From Siphonodentalium dalli (lineage: Eukaryota; Mollusca; Scaphopoda; Gadilida; Siphonodentaliidae), in the NCBI GenBank assembly GCA_032622095.1, contig CP136066.1, positions 65,726,278 through 65,790,277 of the forward strand: a DNA stretch of 64,000 nt. The letters run 5' to 3'. Numbering within the stretch: the stretch's first letter is position 1; each line of letters opens with the position of its first letter. Positions 1-11,044 of this stretch are shown here, piece after piece. The notes under the pieces were generated by a model, which was given only the letters and a program-made list of their open reading frames with translations, made no database searches and was not told where the DNA came from. A program made the translations under genes and the position numbers.

Positions 1-290
1 ACCAGGAAGAACAAGAGGACATAATAAAAAGCTGCAGATGCCCATTGTTAACAAGGCCATAGGTAAATAGCTAGAATTCTCTGCCAGACTTCGCTGTTGA
101 GGCTCCAACACTCGATCAATTCAAAATATAGTTACATAGACTCATTCTTCTGTTATATAAAATACGAGTTCGACGACAAGTAATATGTTCAAGTGACTCA
201 CACGTAAATATCGAATGACGATACATATATTTGTAAACACGCATTGCAAATAATGTTATTGGGGCGAAAAGTCGCAAGACTTGTTCCGTA

Positions 291-322
291 TTATGATGAC
301 GATGATGATGATGATGATGATC
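291..322. repeat. (GAT)n microsatellite
   Basis: About ten GAT/GAC trinucleotides in a row. The histidine run it would encode on the minus strand is a by-product of the repeat and not a gene. Confidence 0.9.
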
Positions 323-711
323 AATGATTATGATATGATTGATAGAACAAACCACTATTATGATGATCGTGTCGTTATTTGTTTAAAATACGTATCAATT
401 GACATATACGCACCCGTTCCCTAATTAAAATCAACATATTTCGATAAATTTAGGGGACCTCCGCCCGCGAATTCGGAGACCTCCGCAAAAAGTTCGCAAA
501 CAGCGCCCTACTGCGAATTGTCACAACCGGAAAAATCCATTGTCTATTTATAAAATGCCCAGCGAACCACAGCTTTCTAAAACCTGTAGAACAGTATACA
601 CCGGGGGCGTTAATAATTTTCAGCAAAAAATAAATGTTTCGGCTCCAAATGGAAGGAAAATGCAAATTAACCAACACTTTTTTCATATCAAGTAGATGTA
701 TGATATGATAT

Positions 712-744
712 AGTAATGTAACAGTAATGTAACAGTAATGTAAC
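712..744. repeat. 11-bp tandem repeat, three copies
   Basis: The unit AGTAATGTAAC is repeated three times without change. No function is suggested by the context. Confidence 0.9.
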
Positions 745-936
745 AGTGTTGGAAAATAGGTTAGGACGTAGCCACAGGACTCGCTTTATCAAAATCGTGA
801 ATTTCTGGAAAAAGACACTGTTGGGTATCGTTCATCATCGATTTGACAATAGCCACCACCAATTCCGTTATTTTTCACTATCATTTTCGTGAACAATATA
901 TATTTCTTCTTCAACAAAAGTTGGTTTTAACTTAAG

Positions 937-1021
937 GCTAGCCCGCTGTGTGGGATAGTGTCACTAATTCACCCTCTTGGTACCTCATTCTGCAAATTAC
1001 AGACAAACTATTTGCAGCTTT
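937..1021 (+). mobile_element. Fragment of hAT-like MITE family
   Basis: Matches the centre and right end of the family seen complete at 15297-15849 and 21298-21739: GCTAGCCCGCTGTG, then CACTAATTCACCCTC, then ACTATTTGCAG near the right end. The left half is missing, so this is a truncated copy. Confidence 0.65.
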
Positions 1022-1328
1022 TGAGAAATTGGAATGTTTCTGTGTATGGCCTTATGTGTCTTTATTTTAGTGAAAGTCTCTCTTTTTAAACACAAACAGA
1101 ATGTGTGTGGCACCATATGTTTCTTGGGGGTACTAAGACTAACCTGTCAATCAAAACAATTATCATAAAAGAATTATGGTTGTTGTGGAAAGTATTTTTC
1201 TGGGAAGAGAGATGATGCATTTGAGAAAGCAACAACTATGCATAACTTCACAACTATAATTCACCAAATTCATCAAATGTGAAATTAATAATTTCCATTT
1301 CACAATCTTATCATTTCCTGATTTTCAG

Positions 1329-1424
1329 AATACAGGAAGTTGGGATGTTGTTGACAAGGCCTCCAGAATACATTGGCAGATTTACGATGGTCAGGCATCC
1401 CAAATCATCGCGCAGTAGTTCAGG
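1329..1424 (+). CDS. Internal exon of a beta-1,4-galactosyltransferase-family gene
   Basis: Seen: a 96-bp exon between a strong acceptor (pyrimidine-rich, ending TTTTCAG at 1328) and a consensus donor (GTGAGT from 1425). The first base completes a codon begun upstream; 31 codons follow, then two bases of a split codon. It reads IQEVGMLLTRPPEYIGRFTM and then VRHPKSSRSSSG. Known: the GT7/B4GALT family has at this place, just after the GWGGEDDD segment, the pattern R-x4-GM-x-I/L-x-RP-x3-x-GR-x-x-M-x-RH, and all of these anchors are visible. The family transfers galactose or N-acetyl-hexosamine from a UDP-sugar to GlcNAc-type acceptors in the Golgi lumen. The split codon is completed in phase by the exon at 3791. 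Upstream exons, including the catalytic one, are not in the window. Which B4GALT or B4GALNT member it is cannot be decided. Confidence 0.85.
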
Positions 1425-1650
1425 GTGAGTAATGGCGGTTTCATATAGAGCTTCAAGGTACTCAATCCTATCAGACGCTCATAAATTACTATTTCTTTGG
1501 CTTCGGGATAAAAAAAAATATTAGATTCGAGTCGAGGAACCCGCCCATCAAAGCTCAGAGTGATTAGATATAATTTTTTGAAGTTTGCTATTTCTATTGT
1601 TTGTGGACCAGAAGCACGTGGTCAAACTGACGAAAATGCGGATGAAGATA

Positions 1651-1701
1651 GATAACTCTAAAATCAAGTGGTTATTATTACTACTTGATTTTAGAGTTAT
1701 C
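1651..1701. repeat. Perfect 19-bp stem hairpin
   Basis: GATAACTCTAAAATCAAGT at 1651-1669 is exactly reverse-complementary to 1683-1701, with a 13-base loop. It lies in the intron. Most likely the remains of a foldback element. Confidence 0.85.
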
Positions 1702-3687
1702 CATAAATAAAACAAAATACTTCACTGTGTGCCTATTTCAGCACCAGATGTGCGCTCTTTATATATGTGTTTCTCACTGTAGCCTGCGCCATCCAACAGA
1801 ATAACTGGTATAAGTCACTATGGGCTTATATCAGAACCAAATAATTCCAATATGAACCAATGTCAATATTTAGGTCCAATATGAACCTATTTGCCCGAGG
1901 ATATATTGAAGTAGCATAATAATATGATCAATATATATAAAAGAGTAGGATCTGTCTGTCGTGTGCGCAATGCGCACACAGGGCCCCTAACACAGAAAGG
2001 GGCCAGTGGCCACATGCCCCTTTATCCCGCATATTCATTGTTAGGAATAATAACTCTTTAAATATTTGATATTAGCGCGAATAGTTAGCATTTTATATAT
2101 GCATGCGCAAAATGCCGCTAAATTAGAATACCTCTTTAATTTTTTATACTATGATAGCTTGCCGTTATTTGATTGGGCAAAATAAACCGGTTTGGGACCA
2201 CTAGGTGTCTGTAGAAAGAAACTGATAGGTGGCGCATGCCAGTTCCCGCCACACTACTGCAAATAAAACAGTTAGCAGTAAAATGGTACCCCAAACATAG
2301 GCGCTTGTCACATAACTGGTTTATCATAGGTGCATTTGGGGTATAGTGCAATTATTTAAATTTAAATATGAACGCAATGCCTTTGCGGAGTGCTCTTTTG
2401 TGTATTTACGGTAGACAATGGGTGCATAAAGATATGTAACGTTGGTGCACAGAAACCTGTTCAGTAGATGGAACAGGGTTAACTGTTTGACGGGGTTTAG
2501 CACATCTAGATGGAACACTGTTCATTGTGTGACGGTAAAATTGTAAAACAAAGGGGGAGTAAGTAGTTCTTTGATCTATTGTAATTTAAGACATGTTAAA
2601 AGAGGCCACACGCCCCTCAGACATTGAATAAAGGCTCACAAAGGAAGTCTTTTTCAGCTAGTAACTTCATAAAATCGCCTAGGCCATTTGTTCAACTTAT
2701 TATCTGAACATTTCCTACGGGAATTATTCATCAATGAGTGTTCAGTAAAGAAAGGGTTAAAGATGGTCAATATCTTCCTATTATAAGTTTTATATAGTTT
2801 CATGGGTATAAAATAATAAATATGAATCAAAGACCACTGTCCGGAAACACTTTTAGCAATTAATATTGGTATGATATCAAATTTTCTGGTATAATATACA
2901 AACAATCAATTTGGGACATTTTAAGGCTCACGTTCGTTCGGAGCATATTATGAGGCATATCATAACGTTATCTAAAAATTCTAAAAAATAGTAACGAAAA
3001 TATTTCCCACTTGATTATCGCATTATAATAGAAAATATGATATAAAATCCATATTAATTGATAGAAACATTTCTGGACAGGTTGTATTTGACACATATTT
3101 ATTATTGTATTCCCCGCAAACTATATAAAATATATTTAGGAAGAGATAGCCTATCATTAATGTTGATGATATTTAAATTTATAGTTTTATAGATGTTGGT
3201 GATGATAATTTATCACAGTGTCACACTGTCAAGTTCCCCGCACCCAACGTGTCCCTCGCTATAGTATGATGACGACTCGCTAAGGGGGGACAAAATTCAA
3301 ACGCACAAATCTGGAACAATAAACCTCAGCGCGCAAATAACGAGAGAGATAGCTCGGATCTTCACTCTCAGCGCACCCTACCGGGTATTAACCATTCCAT
3401 GACTGGAGATTTCTGAAAACCCTGTTCCAATGCAGTCTCTTATATAATCGAGTCTTCCATATCGTGTAGGCTTCCCCAAATTACGTAACATCACGATACG
3501 TTATTCACTTCCATTAATCACTTTTATCTTGAGACTACAATAGTGAGTTTTGATTGTGCTACTGACAAGGAATCCATCGGTTCGAAAAAAAATAGAAAGT
3601 CTACGACAAATAATCAGAGCAATTATTTATATGTGGCTCTGTAGTTAACTTTTACTCATGGTCTTCAAAATAAGGTTTTTTTTCTTT

Positions 3688-3730
3688 CTATGGTTGTTGT
3701 GGGAATCTTTTTCTATGGTTGTTGTGGGAA
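3688..3730. repeat. 25-bp tandem duplication
   Basis: CTATGGTTGTTGTGGGAA occurs twice with a 25-base period. A related string is present near 1177. Confidence 0.85.
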
Positions 3731-3790
3731 GTACAAGTATATTTACTATAAATGTATCTATATAATGATAACTATTGCATGATTTTCTAG

Positions 3791-4130
3791 GAATGAAATG
3801 TTCCGGGGTTGGAGAGGTAGATGGCTAACTGATGGCTTGAATGACAAAAAAGGTCTTAAGTATACTGTGATAGCCAAGGAGGAGAACCAGCTTTATACTA
3901 ACATCACAGTCGACATTGGCAAAGCACCGAAACAATCGATACAGCAAGATACAAAATATGCAACAAAAGAAAGCCTCTTCTGGTGTGTTCTAATTATACT
4001 CCTTTTTGTTGTATTATGTAATCAGTCCCTCATCTGGACGTCGTTCATTAACATTTTTGGTTTCCGACTGATAACTCTATTCTGGATTATTTTATCTGAA
4101 CCAAAGTTGTTATGTGTATTTCTCAGCTAA
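3791..4130 (+). CDS. Terminal exon of beta-1,4-galactosyltransferase-family gene with unusual hydrophobic tail
   Basis: Seen: after acceptor TTTTCTAG the first base completes the split codon left by the exon at 1329-1424, and the frame stays open to a TAA at 4128-4130. It reads NEMFRGWRGRWLTDGLND, KKGLKYTVIAKEENQ, LYTNITVDIG, ending the family match at 3920. Known: GT7/B4GALT enzymes end with DGLN-x3-L-x-Y-x-V-x8-LYT-x-I-x-VD(I/L)G, so this is the C-terminus of the catalytic domain, which binds the acceptor side in the Golgi. Odd: family members normally stop a few residues later, but here 69 more residues follow, including a hydrophobic run LFWCVLIILLFVVLC (about 3975-4019). The last ~28 codons lie inside a dispersed repeat (from 4049). 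B4GALTs are type II proteins anchored at the N-terminus, so a C-terminal membrane segment is unexpected. The true end could instead involve an unseen splice, or the copy may be decaying. Confidence 0.85.
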
Positions 4131-4440
4131 AATATACAGGCCAAGGTCGAATATTGGATCTGTCCACTTATTTTTACATGAGTTACGCCCCTTTTCATTT
4201 TAGAATTTGACCGTCCGTTAACATTTCTGGTGTTTATATTATTTGATAGGAACCAAAGTTGGTTTGTGTATTTCCCAGCTAAAAATACAGGCCATGTTCA
4301 AATATGGGTTCCGTTCAATTATTTTTACATGAGTTATGGCACTTTTTTAATTAGAATTTGACCGCCATTAACATTTCTGTTTTCCGAACGATTACTCCAG
4401 TTTGGATAATTTTACTTTACTGTTTGCATCACTAAATAAT
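4049..4440 (+). repeat. Diverged tandem repeat of ~150-170 bp, 2.5 copies
   Basis: The anchor TTAACATTT(C/T)(T/G)G recurs at 4048, 4217 and 4368. It is followed in the first two copies by ACCAAAGTTG, CAGCTAAAA-TACAGGCCA and TTTTTACATGAGTTA. A single related copy lies at about 7848-7955. This is a dispersed family with no coding content. Confidence 0.75.
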
Positions 4441-4562
4441 TTGCCACACCCTACAGACCGCATCACTCATCCGATCGTTACCAAACTGTATATGGATCTT
4501 CAGGGTGACCTCTATATGGGCGCCGTCCATTTATTTTCCAAAATTCATTAAAAAACATGGCT
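4441..4562 (+). repeat. Dispersed repeat of the 'accaaactt-gatctt' type, split by the hAT-like element
   Basis: The sequence CATCCGATCGTTACCAAACT, then GGATCTTCAGGGTGACCTC, then AAAACATGGC resembles 6195-6300 and 6375-6440. The element at 4571-6161 interrupts it; the flank resumes at 6162. Confidence 0.6.
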
Positions 4563-4649
4563 GCTGGCAGCATGGGCGTAGCCAGCTAGGGTTCGATGGG
4601 TTCGGACTAACCCGCCCTGGAAAACTGGAGTGCCCTCGTCGCCTGACAT

Positions 4650-4743
4650 CCAGGGTTCGACGGGTCGTTGGCTCGGGCAACTTCGGGGGTTCGTTAAGTT
4701 GTACCCCTGAAGTTGCCCGAACTAACGGCCCAGCGAACCCTGG
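4650..4743. repeat. Long imperfect hairpin inside the hAT-like element
   Basis: CCAGGGTTCG at the left pairs with CGAACCCTGG at the right. Pairing continues through GGCTCGGGCAACTTCGGGGT and ACCCCTGAAGTTGCCCGA with few mismatches, leaving a short AT-rich loop near 4690-4702. Confidence 0.8.
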
Positions 4744-5189
4744 AAATAGTCATATATGGTATGTCGACATATGACGTTGCTAGTATGAAGTGAGCAAAAT
4801 ATTACGTCAGCATTGTTTTTGCTTTCTAAAGGGACGCTGTATCAAACTTGTTTTCACAGTCGCTGGCAATTATACACGAATAGACACATGAACTGTATTC
4901 ATTCAGTACGTTGATTCGTAATTCCGTTGTGGCCAACGACATTTTTGTGTGCCAAGTTGTGTTCCGTGCGAGTCTGTGCATGCATGCGGTCACGGTCACG
5001 ATATGTATGTCTATTATGGAGCTATAATATGGTGCACATACATCAGGTAGCGTGGTCAACCATATACCTGAGGTCCCATGCACTCCCACCAAACAATAAA
5101 GAGCACATAGTTTATGGGTGGGACGTCGATTAAACCCTTGTTTTGTGGGACTTTTCATGTCCAGTAACTGCATTTTTTTCGATAGATCC

Positions 5190-5345
5190 GATAGCCACAG
5201 TGTGGACTGAGGGTTCGATTACAGGGCCATTGCGCAACAGTCCGAGCCATTCTATAGTGCGAGTATTTGGTAGTCCGAGGGTTCAATAGTTCGAGGGTTC
5301 CATAGTCCGAGGGTGCGACGATCCAAGTGTTCAATATTCCGAGGA
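5190..5345 (+). repeat. Degenerate short tandem repeat 'tagtccgagggttc'
   Basis: About eight imperfect copies of a ~14-base unit (TAGTCCGAGGGTTC and variants). They make apparent open frames on the minus strand that are not genes. Confidence 0.75.
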
Positions 5346-5650
5346 AACCACCCATGCATTAGCGGGAAGTGGTGACGGGATTTGGTGGTCTCACCCCCAA
5401 CTTTGCTCATACAACAGGTCAGGGTTATAGAAATGAAATAGGTCAAATAGAGATTGCAAGTTTGTGCATGTATATGTTATAGGAACATAAATACGCAGGA
5501 CATTTCAAACTGTACATACCATGTTCTACATGTATATAGATCTAACGACAATGGGCTATATATAATTCAATATAGTATATATCCCACTGTTTGGTATGTC
5601 TCATGCCAATCTAAGTTTGAAATATGGGTCTGTATCCTAAATAAAATAAG

Positions 5651-5750
5651 AGGGTACGAAATGATTCAGGCGGGTACGAGTTGGCTTAGCTGGAAGGTAC
5701 GAGTTGACTTTTTTCGGAGGGTACGAGCTGATCAGGGTACGAAATGACTT
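5651..5750 (+). repeat. Degenerate repeat 'gggtacga-ttga'
   Basis: GGGTACGA recurs five times with 15-30 base spacing, followed mostly by RNTTGACT or AATGATT variants. It lies inside the hAT-like element. Confidence 0.7.
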
Positions 5751-6161
5751 GTTCCCATCTGGGGATGGTTGGGTTTTATCATCGTTTGTTATTATCTGAG
5801 TAGATACAAAACGTGGGCCATATATGAACAAAACATTATTACATTATACATGCGCATGTACGAAAACAAACACTAATATGTCTTTTTATCCTCACACAAT
5901 CGGTAGATAAAATCCAAAACATCAGTGTAATACCTCTCTATTATATGTGCAGATATTACAGAAATATGCTCCAGATTCGCTCTCGATAGGTTAAATTTTC
6001 CAAAATTTAACCGGGGGAGGTCTGCCGGAGGGCGACACCCCCTCCTATGCACAGCATCACCACGCACCGTGATGCGCTGTGATCGGCACTTTGCGCCTCG
6101 TTATTGTGCCCCTCAAGTTAATATTCGAACCCGCCTTTTACAAATGCTGGCTACGCCCATG

Positions 6162-6445
6162 GCTGGCAGCCATTTTGGATGTTAAGCTACGCAAGACCAC
6201 ATCCCTCATCCGATTATCACCAAACTTCAAACGGATCTTTTGGGTGACCACCTGATGGAAGCCATCAAAATTTTCCAAACTTCATTGAAAAACATGGCCG
6301 CCAGTGCCCTTCTTGGATTTTACTCTACTCATTGTATGAATAAATCCTTCAGCGCACCCTAGAGGCGAACTCCCTCGTGTGATTATCACCAAACTTCATA
6401 CGGATCATCCAGGTGAGCTCTAGTTGGGAGCCATCTCAGATTTTA
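6162..6445 (+). repeat. Continuation of the split dispersed repeat, about two copies
   Basis: Starts with the second copy of the 8-bp target duplication, then CATCCGATTATCACCAAACTTC and GGATCTTTTGGGTGACC. A second copy begins near 6375. Same family as 4441-4562. Confidence 0.6.
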
Positions 6446-8203
6446 CTCTTTCTGCTAGTATTACTACATCCTTTTATACTCCCGCAGCCAAATTGTTTAT
6501 CCGATTAATCCCAAACTGTTTATGCATCTTGTTACCTCTAGTTACTGAGGCATATAAACTGTCTGAGTTCCCTATAGCTCTATGGACTAATATGGCATGA
6601 TTCCATCCCAAGTTAGCTACAGTTTCATTGACACTTTTATTTGTTTCATTTTTGGAGGTTGCTAATCTTTGGAAGCCCGCCGCCGATACGGAGGAGTATA
6701 ATGGAGTATTTGCTGTCATTATATTTGAATATTTCAAAGTCCTGAGAAAATGAATAGCAGGATATTATATCTCTTCGGGGCGATTTGTTGCCAGATATGG
6801 TGTCATGTGAGGCCAAGTGATATTAATATCGGAGTTGGCTAGCATCTTGCCTGATACTAATCTCGCTGAGCCTGTAGCCATCAACTAAGAGTCAGTGAGA
6901 ACTTGAAGTATGGTACAAAATTCATTTTATAGTCTAGTAAGTTAAATGTGTCATCTATGGCCATTAACTTGTGTAACGTCACAGTGACATGCCATGACGT
7001 TGAACGTCAACGCATTGAGTCAATGTCTAATGACCAGGAGTAGGACAACAAATTGAGTTTGATAGTTAATTTGTGTGTCTTTAGAATTCCTTAAATATAT
7101 CACATGCATGCATGTCTTGGTACATGGTACTAGGTTTTTAACTTAGCAGAAAATGATTTCCGACAGATATCCCTTTTCCTGGCGCAAACATACACCAAAA
7201 ATATCCAGGTGCCAGAGTCCCGTGAAAAACAAAATGGCATCTATCGATCCCATATGAATCCATATACCCCCTGGGGCTTTCAATATGGGGTCAAGGTGAA
7301 CCTAATATGCCCTCATCTCCTGTCAGTAGATCTCTATTCTCATTGGTCATTCTAGTAGGCCAGCATGATAAACTTTGTACCAGGCTCAAAGTTCTTGAAT
7401 TTTTTAATTAGAAATTTTAAACTATGATTTCTGTTCTCGACATTATTGATCTAACGAAACTTTTACTCTATAGATAAAGGGTCCAAAATAAACCCACGGC
7501 ATTATTTTAACACATGCTGAAATAAAGCAAGAACTACTTCAACTATTATAATAAAGGCACATGCTCGGAACTACAACCGAAAATCTTTCAATCAATTTAA
7601 ATGCTTCCGAAAGTATTTCTCCATTTATTTTCCATTTAAACAAATTTAATAGACGTTGTGTAGTTGGCAAAGGATAATTCTCTTTGGAGGACCTTGCTAA
7701 AAATAGCTCTCACATTTGCTGAATCATAGTCGAACTGTATACGCCCATTTTGTTTTAAATGGCCATATTATGTTATTGATCTGTCCATCTTTCCATCTAC
7801 AGGTTCGCTTTTTTGTATCCAGGATGATAACTTTAGTAAGTCTGAACTGATTGGAATGAAATTTGGTATGTGAATTTACTAGCACAAAATACAGGTCAAG
7901 TTCGAATTTGGGTTCCGCCCACCATTTTTCACCAGAGTTATGACCCTTTATTATAATGCCCTAGTGATGCTCTTATTCATTTATTTATGGGGGGCATTTG
8001 ATGGCAGATTGACTAGTAAACCTCTCAAAAACGTAGGTAGGAGACCGCTTTGATTGAACAGCTGTCACTGAAAGAAATAATAACAAATATTTAGGAGTTT
8101 ATTATTTGGTTAGTTTGATATCGGCTGAGATATCAGCCCAAGGTTATGATAACTAACTAATCAAGTTATAACTTTGGTTACTAATTAGATCAATTATATA
8201 GTA
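6446..8203. other. No gene recognised
   Basis: AT-rich DNA with only short chance frames. A solo copy of the 'ggtcaagttcgaat-tgggttccg' repeat is at about 7848-7955, and short palindromes occur around 8105-8200. Confidence 0.5.
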
Positions 8204-9257
8204 ACTAGCAGGTTAGCCCGCCACTGGCGGCATTCGTCCCATGGCTTTGTTTCAGAAACATGACATTTTTGTAATTATTTTGTTTTTATTTATTTTTGTT
8301 TTTTATTTTTGAATATGAATTTAATGTTTTTTAAATTTAATATATTTTGTTTCTGAATTGTTTTTTTATTGTTAATTTTTTTTAATTTTAAATTGTTTTA
8401 ATTAAATTGTAAATTGTTTTAATTAATTTTTTTGTTTCTGGCGGAAGAATTTACCCGTAGAAATCCCCCCTTCCTAGGAACGACAGACAACGCATTCTTT
8501 GTTTCGTGAAATCTCTCTACGATAACATTGCATTGAATTTAAAACAAACGCTTCCCGTCGGGAAATCTGTCTTCGGGTCGTTGTTGTTGGCATCACGGCT
8601 CCCCGAAAACTCTCACATTGCCGAAAACGTGTATTTAGTAATATCGTTGTTGTTGATATTTACGGCTTGGGGGCTATTTTCTTATTTAGCAAGTTTGAGC
8701 TCAATCGGTTAGAGTCTATAAAGGACACACTCATATATATGACACTTCCCGTAGGTAGCAAGTTTGAGCTCAATCGGCATTCCCTGGAATTTCCCGTAGA
8801 TTGGCAGATTCCAGTAGCTTAATAACGGTATATCTGGGGAGAAATCTGATGCTATATTCGTTATTATCTGGGATGATTTCGGTATATACCAAAGGTATAT
8901 ACTGTAACAACAAAGCGCGCCATCCGTGCTCGCAGGGAATAAATTTCGAGCGATAACGTTTGCGTTCCCGTATAACTCTGCAGATGCGAATAACGTTGAA
9001 TGGGAAACAGACGCTCTTTATAGAGATGCGTCAAAAACAAACGCTCATTAAATAATCACTTGATTAACCCCCGCCGTGCCTTTGCGGTGATTTGAGATTG
9101 GAGAACGGGTGCTCTGAGCTTCGCTAAACCGCGACCACGGTCGTGTCGGTGGTATTTGACACTTACATAGGAAGTTTGAGCTCAATCTTTACACGCGTTT
9201 TGGATTCTATGAAGTACACACACACACACATATATACGAAGTCTCAAAATATATAGT
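8204..9257 (+). mobile_element. ACTAGCAGG repeat element, copy A1
   Basis: Begins ACTAGCAGGTTAGCCCGCCA, whose GCCCGCC/GGCGGC can pair, then a 200-bp AT-rich stretch. It ends with a (CA)n run and TCTCAAAATATATAGT. Almost identical to 9983-11036 (offset 1779; one difference noticed near 8904/10684). The 68-codon frame inside both copies is copied with the repeat and has no recognised product. The class is unknown; head-to-tail arrangement and a TA-rich tail are the only clues. Confidence 0.75.
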
Positions 9258-9982
9258 ACTAGCAGGTTAGCCCGCCACCGGCGGCTTGTCCGAAACATGA
9301 CATTTTTTTATATATTTTTTTTTAATTTTTAGCTCCACGCGTTTCAATAAGTAAAATTTGTACCCGGTAGCTCCACCCGTTTCCGAGATCTGGTCTGCGC
9401 ATGCGCGAAGCTGGCGTCGCACGGGCTCAGCGACCCGATAAAATTTGTACCCGGCGCAAGATACATTCACATAGCAAATTTCAAGTCGATAGCTCCACCC
9501 GTTTCCTAGATCTCGTCTGCGCATGCGCTGCATGGGCGTCGCACGGGCTCGGCGACCCGATAAAATTTGTACCAGGCGCAAGATACATTCACATAGCAAA
9601 TTTCAAGTCGATAGCTCCACCCGTTTCCGAGATCTCGTCAGCGCATGCGCTGCACGGGCGTCGCACGGGCTCGCCAATACGACAACGACCACCGCCTGGT
9701 CAAACTACACACACGTACCAAGTTCCGTCCCGATCGGTCGAGAATCGTAGATTTGTATGAAGTACAACACACACACAAACATAAATATATAAGAGAGATA
9801 TGTAAATTAGATAGATTGTATCAAAATATATAGGAGATATATGTAAATGATCTACACACCATTACTGGTGTTTGTCAAAGTTTAGTGGGGTATATCAATA
9901 CTCATTCACGATCATATCATTGAGGTCCGGAGGGTGTGGGCTATCTCTCGAATACACGGAGTTCTCAAAATATATAGGATAG
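9258..9982 (+). mobile_element. ACTAGCAGG repeat element, copy B with GC-rich minisatellite
   Basis: Starts with the same ACTAGCAGGTTAGCCCGCCA head but has a different body: three ~123-bp units (about 9360-9680) and then the shared tail region GAAGTACAACACACACACAAAC. It ends in TCTCAAAATATATAGGATAG. Confidence 0.7.
9360..9680 (+). repeat. ~123-bp minisatellite, about 2.5 units
   Basis: The anchors GATCTSGTC-GCGCATGCG at about 9386, 9510 and 9633 give a period of 123-124. Units contain CGTCGCACGGGCTC and CCCGATAAAATTTGTACC. Frames of up to 119 codons across it are repeat artefacts. Confidence 0.85.
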
Positions 9983-11044
9983 ACTAGCAGGTTAGCCCGC
10001 CACTGGCGGCATTCGTCCCATGGCTTTGTTTCAGAAACATGACATTTTTGTAATTATTTTGTTTTTATTTATTTTTGTTTTTTATTTTTGAATATGAATT
10101 TAATGTTTTTTAAATTTAATATATTTTGTTTCTGAATTGTTTTTTTATTGTTAATTTTTTTTAATTTTAAATTGTTTTAATTAAATTGTAAATTGTTTTA
10201 ATTAATTTTTTTGTTTCTGGCGGAAGAATTTACCCGTAGAAATCCCCCCTTCCTAGGAACGACAGACAACGCATTCTTTGTTTCGTGAAATCTCTCTACG
10301 ATAACATTGCATTGAATTTAAAACAAACGCTTCCCGTCGGGAAATCTGTCTTCGGGTCGTTGTTGTTGGCATCACGGCTCCCCGAAAACTCTCACATTGC
10401 CGAAAACGTGTATTTAGTAATATCGTTGTTGTTGATATTTACGGCTTGGGGGCTATTTTCTTATTTAGCAAGTTTGAGCTCAATCGGTTAGAGTCTATAA
10501 AGGACACACTCATATATATGACACTTCCCGTAGGTAGCAAGTTTGAGCTCAATCGGCATTCCCTGGAATTTCCCGTAGATTGGCAGATTCCAGTAGCTTA
10601 ATAACGGTATATCTGGGGAGAAATCTGATGCTATATTCGTTATTATCTGGGATGATTTCGGTATATACCAAAGGTATATACTGTAAAAACAAAGCGCGCC
10701 ATCCGTGCTCGCAGGGAATAAATTTCGAGCGATAACGTTTGCGTTCCCGTATAACTCTGCAGATGCGAATAACGTTGAATGGGAAACAGACGCTCTTTAT
10801 AGAGATGCGTCAAAAACAAACGCTCATTAAATAATCACTTGATTAACCCCCGCCGTGCCTTTGCGGTGATTTGAGATTGGAGAACGGGTGCTCTGAGCTT
10901 CGCTAAACCGCGACCACGGTCGTGTCGGTGGTATTTGACACTTACATAGGAAGTTTGAGCTCAATCTTTACACGCGTTTTGGATTCTATGAAGTACACAC
11001 ACACACACATATATACGAAGTCTCAAAATATATAGTATAGATAG
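9983..11044 (+). mobile_element. ACTAGCAGG repeat element, copy A2
   Basis: Near-identical duplicate of 8204-9257, ending in a slightly longer TATAGTATAGATAG tail before the next element begins. The near identity shows a recent duplication or recent transposition. Confidence 0.75.

Larger units (their letters stand above)
1..1328. other. Upstream intron or intergenic DNA, no coding exon seen
   Basis: No exon of the galactosyltransferase gene that follows was found here. In particular there is no reading for the conserved GWGGEDDD metal/catalytic segment that should lie in the preceding exon, so that exon is probably left of the window. The stretch holds a GAT microsatellite (about 291-322), an 11-bp tandem triplet (712-744) and a fragment of a dispersed MITE (937-1021). 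Confidence 0.5.
1425..3790 (+). other. Intron of the galactosyltransferase-family gene
   Basis: Starts GTGAGT and ends TTTTCTAG. No exon or complete element was recognised inside. It contains a 19-bp perfect stem hairpin (1651-1701), a 19-bp GC-rich palindrome (1961-1979) and a 25-bp tandem duplication (3688-3730). Phase agreement of the two flanking exons argues that it is one intron. Confidence 0.75.
4571..6161. mobile_element. Non-autonomous hAT-like DNA transposon, 16-bp TIRs, 8-bp target duplication
   Basis: Seen: CATGGGCGTAGCCAGC at 4571-4586 is the exact reverse complement of 6146-6161, and the element is flanked by GCTGGCAG at 4563-4570 and again at 6162-6169. Known: 8-bp target duplications with short CA..TG termini are typical of the hAT superfamily. 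No transposase frame is present, so it is non-autonomous. Inside are a 94-bp hairpin (4650-4743), degenerate short repeats built on 'tagtccgagggttc' (about 5190-5345), and others built on 'gggtacga-ttga' (about 5651-5750). Confidence 0.85.

Noticed and set aside
116-355. Histidine-rich minus-strand frame
   Set aside because: Produced by the GAT microsatellite.
5200-5230. tRNA T-arm-like GGGTTCGATTA
   Set aside because: It is one unit of a degenerate short repeat; no cloverleaf around it.
8506-8712. 68-codon hydrophobic frame, identical at 10285-10491
   Set aside because: Identity follows from the recent duplication of the ACTAGCAGG element; no canonical ATG and no family.
9267-9833. Frames of up to 119 codons over 9.3-9.8 kb
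   Set aside because: They are internally repetitive because they read through a 123-bp minisatellite on both strands.
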